64,000 nt of DNA from Sporothrix humicola (Eukaryota; Ascomycota; Sordariomycetes; Ophiostomatales; Ophiostomataceae): NCBI GenBank assembly GCA_021396245.1, contig WNYE01000003.1, positions 620,001-684,000 of the forward strand. The letters run 5' to 3'. Every line of letters begins with the position of its first letter. Within the stretch, counting starts at the first letter, position 1. The notes under the pieces are model-generated. The model was given only the letters and a program-made list of their open reading frames with translations. It did no database searches and was not told where the DNA came from. Position numbers and translations under genes: made by a program. Below, piece after piece: positions 1-10,504 of the stretch.

Positions 1-102
1 CATTGTCCGCCTTCCATCGTCGTCGTCTATGCTATGCTCGAACCACCGGTTATCGTCTTTAATCCCCCAAAATATTTCAAAAAGGCATCTTCCATTCGCT
101 CT

Positions 103-558
103 CTAGTAGCCGTCCTTGCCCCACTTGTTGTACTTCTCGTGCAGCTCCTTGGGCAGGTTGACGTTGGGGACGACAACGACGTTGACGGCGCTGGGGGCGT
201 CCTTGGGCTCGGCGGACTTGTCGCCGCCGGGGAAGTAGCGGTACTTGCCCTCGCCCGAGCCGGTCTCCCAGGGCATGCCGGCCTTGGAGACGGCCTCCTC
301 GGAGGTGGAGGTGGTGGGCGAGCTGCCAAAGTAGTAGCCGGCGCCAGCCAGGCCGGCGACCATTACGGCGCCGAGGATCTAGAGGGAGGGGTGTCAGTAA
401 AAGGTGACAACTGCTCGCAGGACTTGTCTGCCTCTTCGCGGGGAGTGACGTACGTAAAGCTCCGGGTTCTTCTTGGTCTCCTGCTTGAGCTGGGCCTCGG
501 AGGAGTTGGCGAGGCGGCGGACGGAGGTGGAGAAGGCGCGGCGGGCGATGAACGACAT
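103..558 (-). CDS. Small mitochondrial-type single-pass membrane protein (conserved hypothetical)
   Basis: Two exons on the minus strand, 558-454 and 378-103, with an intron from 453 (GTACGT) to 379 (AG); the join gives 126 residues. The first residues (MSFIARRAFSTSVRRLA) are rich in Arg and Ser and lack acids, typical of a mitochondrial presequence. One hydrophobic segment (about residues 36-52, LGAVMVAGLAGAGYYF) crosses the exon junction and is followed by a charged, Pro-rich tail ending KWGKDGY. The layout resembles small inner-membrane or respiratory accessory subunits, but I cannot name the family. The ATG at 558 is chosen because it alone supplies the presequence in frame. It is divergent from the erf2 gene. 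Location is inferred; function unknown. Confidence 0.72.
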
Positions 559-2641
559 CGTGGCGGTTGTGTAAAGCGGAGATGTGTGGTGGTGGTTGAT
601 TGAGGGTTGGTTGTGGTGAGGGATTGAGAGTCGAAGTCAGAAGTCGTGACGATGGCCTGATTCGGGAAGCTACGCACAAGAAAAAGCTCTGCTACGCACC
701 GGTTAGAAGGGTGGGCGTGGGCAGTTGCCAAATCCGTGGCCGTCATTGGCCAATCCCGATTCTTTCTCGCTGACCTAAGGCGCGCGGGAGGCCAGTGCTA
801 GTGCACAGTACTGATTGTAGTGGCACAGTACGCTCGCACCCACCAATTTCTGGCCTCAGGCAGGAACGGTGGATCCCACCTGCCTGGGAAAGGGCGACAT
901 CAGACAGTGCCGGAAGGTGCCTCTAGCCCTGGCCCCACCAAAGAAGCTCATCGCGACAGGAAAATAACATGAGATAACGCGCTGTGAGAGATGAATACAT
1001 TTATGTTGCCTGATGCACGCCTTAATTATCGAGATGCTCAGTATTTTGTCGATGGGCAATTATTGAATTATTTTCTTCTTTCAGAGTGCAGCATGCTCAG
1101 GAATGACGATATCTGCTCATCCACGAGGCTTCCTCGTGCGCAAAGGATAGCTGCATGCCAGCGTGCTCTTCTGTACGAATTACATGCATTTCTGCAGCCG
1201 TTGACCGTCCATGCCATTGTCTGTCTTCTCTGCGGTGTCTGAGCTCATAAATTGGCCTGTGAACGAACGACAACCCCTCTTCCCAGTCGTCAAAACGCGG
1301 CTGGCGCTGCAACATCATGCGAAAACCGGTGTCTTTTTCATGGAAATTGCACCCTCGCTGGCGGTTCCACGCGAAGTCGCGCTTCGGTAGTGCAGCACAG
1401 CCGTTTTCCCTTTTCCCATTTCCTTCGACACTCATCTCACGATCCCTGCCTCTTGGACTCTTCATCACATTTGTCTTTCCCAGATTCATCAGTTTCTTCA
1501 GATTGTCCCGGAAAGCTCTTGCCCCTGGTTTTTATGAACCGCGAAAATCAGAAAGAGTGACATTGGCTCTTTCCTTTTTCTCTGTTGCAAGCCTCTCCTG
1601 GATCACTCTCCTGCGTCGCTCTTGCCTCCTTTCGCGGTCGTGTCCTGACTAGCGCGACAGTTGCCCCTGTACCCCAGTCACACCCTTTCCCCTATTTGCC
1701 CTGACGCCTGGGTCCCAGCACTTGGCCCTTTCCTCACATGCCCCCTTTCGTGACCCTTTTTGCGCTGTTGATTATCGTGCTCTTTCCCCTTATTTCCTTT
1801 TTTTCAGTGCAAGTGAGGCAAGTGAGAGCAATACCGTAGTATCAGAGAGTACCGGCCGCCCGTTGGCTCCTGCCCCAGTAACGGACATCCACTGACAACC
1901 CATCACAAATCGCCCATCCCTTCCTTCCCTGTGCCTGGGCCTGGTGGGTTCGGGGTGGTTGTGTGGGTTATTGGTGCCATTTTGGCTGTTGCCATTTGGT
2001 GATTTGGTGCGCGCTGTGGTAGTGTGGGTGCCCTGTGCTCAATTCTCACTTGTGACTTGCTCCCCAAGTCCCGGGTTCTCCTAATTCTCCTGTGCAATTT
2101 GCCCTTCCCCCTTCCTTTCTCTCTGCCTTTTTGTTTCTTTTTTGTCTGTTCTCGCACATCGTCTGCGCACGAACACAGCCCATCCCGGCCGAATCCCGTC
2201 CTTTCTTTTTCTCTCTTCCTTTCTTCACATTCGATTCCTTCATTCTTCTTTACATCGTACTTCTTAATACGTTATTTCATTCATTATCCAGCCTCGCAAC
2301 GGCGCCCTTTAATACTTGATTTTTCGAGCATTTCCATCATTTCGTCTTTTTTATCGATCTTCCTCGTCTCTCGGCTCATTGCTTTGAAACCGATCCGACC
2401 ACGCGAACGAATAAACGATCCGGAAAGCGAACCAGAAAACAAACAGACAAACATACACAGGCATCTTAGAAAACAGACAATAGACACCGACGACTCGACA
2501 ATGTCATTCTGCTGACCACGTTTATTCTCGATTCCCGCCATCCTCCCGACGTCTCTAGCGACTGTTTACGCCCTCTACCTTCTTCATCTTTAATCACCAA
2601 CCTCTTTCTCCTTTTCGACTTGCTCGATATCTCGCCTCTCG
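559..2641. promoter_or_regulatory. Intergenic region and divergent leaders between the mitochondrial protein gene and erf2
   Basis: About 2.1 kb with no convincing coding sequence; the open frames have low-complexity Ser/Phe/Leu or Arg-rich translations with no recognisable domain. From about 2080 the plus strand becomes strongly pyrimidine-rich, typical of the long CT-rich leaders and core promoters of filamentous fungi, and leads into the erf2 start at 2642. It should hold the promoters of both flanking genes; no specific operator could be assigned. Confidence 0.5.
2501..2515 (+). promoter_or_regulatory. Candidate four-codon upstream ORF in the erf2 leader
   Basis: An ATG in strong context (CGACAATGT) is followed by three codons and TGA, encoding MSFC. 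It lies 127 nt before the erf2 start and after the pyrimidine-rich stretch expected to hold the transcription start, so it is probably in the mRNA. A short uORF with a strong start would be expected to dampen erf2 translation through reinitiation. Whether the transcript includes it is not known from sequence. Confidence 0.35.
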
Positions 2642-4819
2642 ATGGCGACTCCCGAACCAGGGGCGCGTGTCGCCTCGCCGCCCGTCCCCGACGATGAACA
2701 CACTTTCCCGCATTTCCCCTCGACACAGTCCGAAGCACCAGGCAACGCGCCCAGTATTATTTCTTCGCGGATGACCGACATCATGTCCGACGACGGCAAG
2801 GGTCCTGGTGGTACTGATGCTGGAGGCGCCTCGTCTTCGCGAAACCCAGCACGCACATCCAAACGCCTGTCTCAACAACCCCAGCCGTTCCAGCCTTTGC
2901 GCCGTGGCCTCTCTGGAAAACGGTCGAGTGCGGCAGGGAGCAGCAATACCGGCAGCACAGCCGGTGTTGCAAACTACGGCGGCCGCCCTGTCAGCTCGAC
3001 GCAGCGCAGCCATGTCCCCTCACTGACATCGCACGCCTTCTTCCACCCGATGAGCTCACAGAAGCTGCAGGCCCAGCGCGGCGGTGTCACACGGCCACGA
3101 CAGTCTCTTGGACTGCAGCAACCGCAACAGGCAAACGCTGGCGAGTCCTCATCTGCTCAGCCTGCCACCTCCCCGCTTGCACGACCCATCTCGCGCGGCT
3201 CTGAATACACCGACCAGATGACCGTCGACCGCATTACCGCTAACACTAGCCCGACAGGTGGCTTTTATGCGGCTGCCTCGCTGACCGACAGCGTCCGGCC
3301 ACTCCACCAGCAAGGCCAGAGCCAGAACCAGTCACGATCTGGCCCAGCAGAAGGACTCACAATCCGCGTCGACAAGGCCCTCAACTCGGGCAACGTCGGC
3401 AGCCTGCCCACCCCTGTTCGCACACCAAAGTCGTTCCGTTCGAGCTTCATGTTGCCCGGCAAGAGCGGGAGCGGCGGCGAGACGGGCGTGAACCGTGACA
3501 TTCAGGGCGGTGAGAAGCTCGAGTCGGTTGCGTCAACGCCGCAGCGCAGCCCTTCAGCCACATCGCATCCATCTAATGGCACACATGTGAACAGCAGCAG
3601 CGTTAATGGCGACCGGAGAAAGATACGGAGCGGCGGTGCTGGTGGCAGCGGCAACGGTGGCTGGAACGAGAGCAAGAGGACCACGTCCGGCAAGAACTAC
3701 CAATTTTTCCAAGGAAACACGGTGTTCTGCTTTGGCGGACGTTTCGAGAACACCAAGTCGCGGCCCATTAACGTTGCGACGGGCGCTCTGGTTGTGATTC
3801 CTTGCATCTTGTTCTTTGTCTTTTCGGCGCCATGGCTGTGGCACAATGTGTCGCCCGCCATCCCCATCACGTTTGCCTACACCTTTTACATCTGTCTGTC
3901 GTCCTTCTTCCATGCTTCCGTGTCCGACCCAGGCATTCTGCCCCGCAACCTGCACCTTTTCCCGCCACCCGACGAGAACGACGACCCGCTGCGCCTGGGC
4001 CCTCCCACGACCGACTGGGCGCTGATCAAGTCCTGCGAGTCGTCTACGGCCGCTATGGAGGTCCCCGTCAAATACTGTAGGACCTGCAACATTTGGCGCC
4101 CGCCCCGCGCCCACCACTGCCGCATGTGCGACAACTGCGTCGAGACCGCCGACCACCACTGCGTGTGGCTCAACAACTGCGTCGGCCGCCGCAACTACCG
4201 CTTCTTCTTTACCTTTGTCACCTCGTGCACGGTTTTGTCGCTGTACCTGCTCGGCGCTTCTTTGGCGCAAATTCTGCTGTACATGAACCGCGAACACGTC
4301 TCCTTTGGTGCCGCCATCGGCCACTTCCGCGTCCCCTTTGCCATGGTTATCTATGGCTTCCTGGCCTGCAGCTACCCGCTCCCGCTCATGGGTTACCACT
4401 TGTTCTTGATGGCCCGTGGCGAGACCACCCGCGAGTTCCTGAACTCGCACAAGTTCCCCAAGAAGGACCGCTACCGTGCCTATACACAAGGCAGCATGTT
4501 CCTCAACTGGATCGCCGTGCTGTGCCGCCCGCGCCCGCCGACCTACCTCCGCTTCAAGAGCGCCCACCTGGACGGCGACCAGCGTCTGTTCCCGCAGACT
4601 ACCAAGTCGGTCATGGCCGGCCGCAAGAGCCGTGCTGCTGCCGAAGCTGACGCAAGCAAGAACGGCAACGACCTCGAGATGCAGAACGTCAACGGCGCCA
4701 ACTCGAATGCAGCAGCACCCGGCACGGCACCGTCGACAGCAGCAGGGGCACCTCCAGCAGAGCCCTTCACACCTGGTTTCCAGGGCCCCGTGGCACTCCG
4801 GAATGCGGCTTCACAGTAG
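2642..4819 (+). CDS. erf2: DHHC palmitoyltransferase, Erf2 type
   Basis: Single exon, 725 residues. In yeast, Erf2 with Erf4 S-palmitoylates Ras at the ER. Residues 1 to about 350 are disordered, rich in Ser, Gly, Pro and Gln. Then come two hydrophobic segments (about 378-415), the cysteine-rich DHHC domain (about 479-528, starting CRTCNIWRPPRAHHC) with DHHC at residues 504-507, and two more hydrophobic segments, giving the usual four-TM topology. The catalytic Cys507 and zinc-binding Cys/His are present. A TTxE-like segment follows the last TM helix (GETTREFLNSHKF). The C-terminal 100 residues are Ala-rich and low complexity. ATG 2642 is the first in frame. A long disordered N-terminus is usual for filamentous fungal Erf2. 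Very confident in the family, confident in the orthologue name. Confidence 0.9.
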   Translation: MATPEPGARVASPPVPDDEHTFPHFPSTQSEAPGNAPSIISSRMTDIMSDDGKGPGGTDAGGASSSRNPARTSKRLSQQPQPFQPLRRGLSGKRSSAAGSSNTGSTAGVANYGGRPVSSTQRSHVPSLTSHAFFHPMSSQKLQAQRGGVTRPRQSLGLQQPQQANAGESSSAQPATSPLARPISRGSEYTDQMTVDRITANTSPTGGFYAAASLTDSVRPLHQQGQSQNQSRSGPAEGLTIRVDKALNSGNVGSLPTPVRTPKSFRSSFMLPGKSGSGGETGVNRDIQGGEKLESVASTPQRSPSATSHPSNGTHVNSSSVNGDRRKIRSGGAGGSGNGGWNESKRTTSGKNYQFFQGNTVFCFGGRFENTKSRPINVATGALVVIPCILFFVFSAPWLWHNVSPAIPITFAYTFYICLSSFFHASVSDPGILPRNLHLFPPPDENDDPLRLGPPTTDWALIKSCESSTAAMEVPVKYCRTCNIWRPPRAHHCRMCDNCVETADHHCVWLNNCVGRRNYRFFFTFVTSCTVLSLYLLGASLAQILLYMNREHVSFGAAIGHFRVPFAMVIYGFLACSYPLPLMGYHLFLMARGETTREFLNSHKFPKKDRYRAYTQGSMFLNWIAVLCRPRPPTYLRFKSAHLDGDQRLFPQTTKSVMAGRKSRAAAEADASKNGNDLEMQNVNGANSNAAAPGTAPSTAAGAPPAEPFTPGFQGPVALRNAASQ

Positions 4820-6289
4820 TTGACGTACACACACATTCTTTCATTCTCTTTTAGTATTTCCTTATCGTCTTCATTTTTTTTTTGTACTACTTCTTTCTGG
4901 TTTAGTCCATGAAGGCTTCTGGCCTTCACCATTCTTTTACTTTTTCTCGTTTTCTCTTCAAAATACCCTTTCTGTTTTTCTCCTTTTTCTCTTTACTTTT
5001 TCTCATCATTCTTCATTCTCATCGACCTCCTAGCTAGCGAGCTGTTCCTTTTTACAAGGTTCTTTTTATATATATATTTCCTTTGTCATTCATTCTCTCC
5101 CTTTTCGGTGTACTGTCTTGTCTGTTTACTTTATTTGCTATATTCATAATGTACGTGTAGTAGGCCAAGTACCATGTTTGGTACCGTGTTAGGATGGTTA
5201 AAATTCCCGGGTTTTCTTGGCTTTCTCTTGTCTCACTTTGTACGGTATTATATATTTCCGGGATACGTCACAGAGGCAGCTTCCTCGGACGTCAAAAACA
5301 GATGACAAAAACAGAATACAAACGGTATGAATTTAAGTTTACAACGGTTCCTGGTAAAATATGCAAATGTGATCAACGCATGTGTTGTAGACAAATGTTG
5401 CAAGCATGCTCAGCTTTCTCTTTGGGTTTAATTTGTATCTCGAGAATATATAATAATATGTACAACCGCGTGAAGTGAGTCTGACTCGAGCTTCTCGCAG
5501 GACTGCTCAACTGATTGGGGAAGGGTGAGGAGGACAAGGAAAAAAAAAGGGAGAACATGTAAACGAGTTTCTGGCCACCCACTGAGTTTTTGTTTCAAGG
5601 GTGCCTCCAAAGAAGTGTTGCTAAGTAACAGGAAAGCCTGCAATGGAAAAAAAGTGATGAAAAGACAAGACAAAAAAAGAGACATTAATTCCCATCATCA
5701 TAATTACGCCGGTGAGTGAAAAGATAAGAAAATGGATAGCAAGGCCAACGACAAAAAAAAGCGGAAACAAAAAAGAGACATGATACTCAACATTATTAGT
5801 TGGCCTGCATCACAAGACAAGACGAAAACATGAAAAGAAGAATGGCCACCCTGGTGATGAGAGAACAAAAAGCAGAATGATAAATGAAATGCGGGATTAA
5901 AAAGCAGTCGAAGAAAAGACAAAAGAGGCATTGAAACATTGGCGGTCGGTGGTCGGTCATGGGGCTGTGTTGGCCAGCAGTCGTCGGCAAACAGCTGGTA
6001 GAAGCTGTCGTTTGCTCGTCATAGAGCTGGATATGGGTGGACGGCCGCACATCATGGGCTTCATCGTGCATGCCAGGGAACATAACGGCCCGGCTGAGTT
6101 AGGCTGACTTAGACTTGGAGATGTATGAATACCACCGGTCTGTCGTTGGTGCTCATCCGTTGTCCCGTCTCCGCCAGCACTGACCATCCACTCATTGTTC
6201 ACGACGTTGACGACTGTCACGACACCACCGCCACTACCGACCTCACCACCACCGTCGTGTTTCGGTCCACGGATCATCCAAAGGTGGTG
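4820..6289. other. Convergent intergenic region, erf2 and csx2-like 3' ends
   Basis: About 1.5 kb between two stop codons facing each other. It holds T-rich sequence just after erf2, a short TATATATA run near 5069-5076, then A-rich sequence around 5520-5900 that would be T-rich on the other strand. This is the strand pattern expected of two 3' UTRs. No supported gene seen. Confidence 0.5.
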
Positions 6290-9200
6290 CTACCGCTCGG
6301 GGATCGGACTCTTAGCCAACCGCCCGCCAGCACTCACCCGTTTCTGCAGCCGCGCCTCCTTTTCCCGGGCCATGCGCTCCAGGCTGCCCATGCCCGAGGA
6401 CGACGGCGTCGACGACGGGTGTGCTCCGGCCACGGCGCCGCTGCTCGTCACAGTCGACCCGTTACCGCTGCCGACATTGCCGCTGCTGCTGTCCAAGATA
6501 TTCAAACCGCCGACGCGGCCGCGCTTGGCCTCGACGTACTGCTGGGCACTGCGGCTGAGCGGGAAGGCAGGCAAGGTGGCCGGGATCTGGGCCCCGTTTT
6601 GCAGGAGCAGCTCGGCCACGGGGAAGGGCACCTGTTTTGCCTTGGGATCGTTTGCGCTGACTGCGCTACTGGCTCCCGATGTGCCTGGCCGGGGCGTGTT
6701 CATGGGCGATGGCGTGGGCGAGGGCGACGCTGGGTCGGCGGCTGCGAGTGCCAAGAAGACAACGTGCGTGCCGCGCGACAGATCGGTGGCGTTGGGGTTG
6801 GCCTTGAGCGCCAGCGCATAAATGACCTGCTGGATGTCGTTCTTCTTGACGTTGGCAATCAGCGTCTCGTCGGCCGTCGAGTAGCGCGAGAGCGTGGAGC
6901 TGATGGGCTCGACGTAGGCGCGGTCGACGTATTTGGCCGTGATGAAGCGCAGGCGCTGCTCGCGGTTGGCTGTCGGCGCGAGCTTTTGCGCAGGGTCGAG
7001 CTTGGCCTCCCAGACCATGTTGGCGACGCGGTTGCCGACGAGCAGCAAGAGTTCGATGATATCGGTCGTGAACGAGGTAATATCGAGAGTGAGAGACCGG
7101 ATCTTACTGATGTGGGTGCCGAGCGAGCGGTGGATGCCGCTGCACTCGATACACAGGATAATGGCAAGGTTGATCGAGACCCACTCGACCTTGGCGCCCG
7201 AGCCACAATCGGCGCACCAGCAGTTGCCCTGGTCGTTGTCGCGCAGCATTTGGAGGAGTTTGTCCGGGTTCTCTTCGTAGCTGCTGCTGGCGGCGCGCGG
7301 TGCACTGGGCCGACTGCCGACGGTGATACGCCGGGTGGGGATCCCTGTGTTGCCGCTACCGCTGCTGCCACTTCCGCTAATGGCCTGGCCAATGGCGCCG
7401 CCGACAGCGCTGATACCGTGGCCGCCATGGTTGTCACGGCCACGGTGGCCGTGCGTCAGTGACGTGCTCTTGCTGGTGAACATGGAGCCAATGTCACGGC
7501 TCGTGAAACCAGACGAGCCGTTGTCGGGCGACATGACAGGCGCCGGGTTCGAGCGGTCGCGGCCTTCCATGGCGCTCTGCAGGGCATTGTTGATGGACGA
7601 GATCCAGCTGTTCATGTCCTCCTCGGACGTGGCTTGGTAGACACGCTTGAAGTGCGGTGTGATCACTTCAAACGTAAACCGACGTTCGGCGTTCCGTGCC
7701 TCACGGACCGAGGCCATGCGCAGATCGATGGGGTCCATGTGCAGGTCAAGCTTCTGCTTCCAGTTGCTATACTCGGACAGCTTGCCCTGGTCGAGGACGA
7801 TCCAGAACTTGTGCCAGCCCTGCTTGTTGAGCGCCGAGCGGGGATCGACATGGCCGCCGGGGCGGTTCAGTGCCCACAAAAGACCTTCCTTGCGCTGGTT
7901 ACCGTTCTTTTCGAGGCCAGCTGCCTGTGATGGGTCGCGCTCCTCAAGGTCACGAATGCCCTTGAACTTGGAGCTTTGCGGTGGGCTGCCAACAGACAGA
8001 TGGTGGGAGAGGCTGCCTGGCGAGCGGGACAGGTCTGTGGCCGTAGCGCCAGTCGTGCCAGAAGTGGCACCGACCCGCAGCTGTGAGCCTGTGCTGTCAG
8101 CGCGGCCGAGCTCTGAGTCCGAGTTGGACTGTGCCGAGGCGGCCGTGCTCGTCGTTGTCGTGACCGTGTGGCCGTTGTTGCTGCCGCTGTTGACAATGCC
8201 AATAGTGTTATTGGTGAGTGTGGGTGCAGTCGAGAAGTTGTCGGAATCGGCGTGGGGTGCTGGGGTGCTCGTGGTGCCATTGCTCTTCTCGAGGAGACGC
8301 CGCTTCTCTTCGCGCTCGCGGCGCTGGTACTGATACTCCTTGTCCGCGAGCTGGACCTCGTTGGACAAAGCCTCAAGCTGTGGCAGCAGGCCATCGACCT
8401 TCTTGGCCGTGTTGAGGAACGACTTGGCCTGGCCGTCGGCGTAGCGCGTCAAGTGCGACAGGACTTCTTGCTCTTTGCGGCCGCCTGACAAATCTTGCAT
8501 AAAGGATGAGTAGTCGAAACGCTTGAGCTCAAAGTTGCGCCGCTTGGTCTGGTACTTGGTGTCGCTCTCCGCCAGCTTCTTGGCCTTGAGCGAGTCTTGC
8601 CGCTGGCCGAGGTACCGGCCGACATAGGCGTAGTAGTCCTTGCTCTCCTCCTCAAAGTCGCGCCTCTTGGCCTCGGCCTGCTTGATGTCCCACGTATATA
8701 GCTTGGTTAGCGGGTCGATGACGATGCGTTGCAGGTTGAATGTATTTTGGCGCTCGTATGCCAGAATCTCGCGGGCGATCTTGTCAAAGTAGTGGTCGAT
8801 GGCTGGCTGGACAGCGTTGGCGTTGGTCGACGACGTCTCCTTGAGAGCGTCGATAAACGACGAGAACGCCTCGTTCGAGTCCACCATGGTCGCATATGCG
8901 TGCTCGGCGCGCTTGATGACCTTTTTCATCTGCGTGCGCATGTTGCCCGTCTTCTGCTCCAGAGCCTTGATGGTTGCGCGGAACAGAGGGCCATCGTCGG
9001 CTACAGACACATCGTCGCCTGGCCGGGGACACGAAACATCAACCTTGACGGGCTCCGGTACTGGTGCTGGTGGTGGAGCGGCGGCGACGGGCGCCGTTTG
9101 TGTCTGCAAGGTGGCCGTTGTGGCAGTTCCGGTTGCGGCACCTGAAGGATCGAGCATCCCGATCCGTGGTGAGTTGGGAATCTCCTCGATTGCCTCGACA

Positions 9201-10504
9201 TTGCTGCTGATGCGCGAATCAACAGACTGTGCAGATGCGACCCGAATCTTAGGCGGGGCGCTCAGGAGGAAAGGAGGAGTCGGCGAGCTCGGATGGACGG
9301 GGATGGTGGTCGCATTGGAGACGTAAAAGGAGAAGCTGGCCAGGGTGTTTAACCTATGGGCACGCTGGTCGTATTCCACAAAGCTGCACGAGTTACGCCA
9401 TCCGCCGCCCTTGTCCTCGCCGTTCTTGGGTGGCTTGAACCGCCATGACCAGTCAAAGGTCACAGACGGGCTGCCGCCCGTCGAGAAGTCGCCGACAAGC
9501 TCGACATTGGAGTTCTTGTGCAGGTTGGGGTCGGCGTGGAATTCACGCGTCAAAAGGTTCTCGACTTCGCGGAGATTGGAGGCCTGGACGAATGTGAGGC
9601 CGTTGATGACGGTGTCGATGGCTGCGGCAGCGGCAGAAGCGGCGGCAGCGCCCGTGGAAGTTCCGTTGGCGTCGGGTGGGCTGGTACTTGACGCAGCTGT
9701 TGCAGCAGGCCCGGTGGCGGCTCCGGTTGTTGTTGCGCCGGTGGCCGTCCCTGCAGTCGCGCCGGCAGCGGCATTTGTGGCATTTATTGAACTCGCGGCG
9801 GTCGTCGGTGTCTGCCGTATCACAAAGGTGAATGTGAATGTGAGCTCCTCATCGTTGGGGAGTTTGAGGAGAAAAGAGGGGCCGGGTGCGGCGGAGGGTT
9901 CGGTGTCCTGAGCTTATTAGTATGGACTGAAAAATGACAATATAAAAGTCGTAGTGAGTAATGTATTGACAAACCTGCACAAAATCGAGCGGTGCACTGT
10001 CGCCGAGAGAGCGCGTGGCCGAGACGCGGGTTGCGGGGAATGCGTTAGGCGCAATGTTCACAGATGTGCGCCGGCGAGCAGATGTGATGACGAGCGACGA
10101 AATGGATACTGTGGAAATGAGAATGGTTAGTCTATCGCCCCGTGTTAATGCAATATGTCGGAGCTGCGCGGGACAGCCGCAGCGGGGGGCCAAGCCGAGC
10201 GGTGGCAGATGTTCGGCGTGCCAAGATGAGGCTGAAAGACGGAATAGGAAGCAAAAATGCAGGAAACAAAGTTCGCGATGCTTTTCGTGTCTCGTGTCTC
10301 GTCTCTCCCGGCGACCGACTTCCGGGCTCGTGCCACCGCATTTGGTGCTGCTTTTGCCCTCCCGCAATCCCTGGCTATCCTACGCCGCTTCTTCCATCGC
10401 AAAGTACGGTGTGTTGTCGAGTTCTGGGGCCGTTTCTTACATCGATTCTGGTCGCGCAAATAGAGGACACAGCCCTCATCGGGGCGGCTCGAGGTGATGC
10501 CCAT
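6290..10504 (-). CDS. csx2: BAR-PH-ArfGAP protein (ARF GTPase activator, Csx2 type)
   Basis: Three exons on the minus strand: 10504-10441, 10108-9975 and 9907-6290; introns start GTAAGA (10440) and GTTTGT (9974). The product is about 1271 residues. Exon 1 gives MGITSSRPDEGCVLYLRDQN, and exon 2 restores the conserved fungal Csx2 N-terminal block around NIAPNAFPATR. Domains: helical BAR-like region about 372-602, PH domain about 738-848 (starts KEGLLWALNR), and ArfGAP about 943-1062 with the zinc finger CWCADC-X16-CIEC and the following Arg (IHRSLGTH) used as the catalytic finger. Linkers are Ala/Thr/Ser rich. The C-terminus ends KSPIPER. Such proteins stimulate GTP hydrolysis on Arf at curved membranes during vesicle traffic. 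A downstream-only model starting at 9823 would use a non-ATG codon and lose the N-terminal block, so I prefer the spliced model. Confidence 0.88.

Noticed and set aside
3554..4567. 337-codon frame antisense to erf2
   Set aside because: Shadow; Val/Ala/Arg/Gly-rich translation opposite the DHHC domain.
6125..7462. 445-codon plus-strand frame opposite the ArfGAP domain
   Set aside because: Shadow of the csx2-like gene; sense strand carries the intact PH and ArfGAP motifs.
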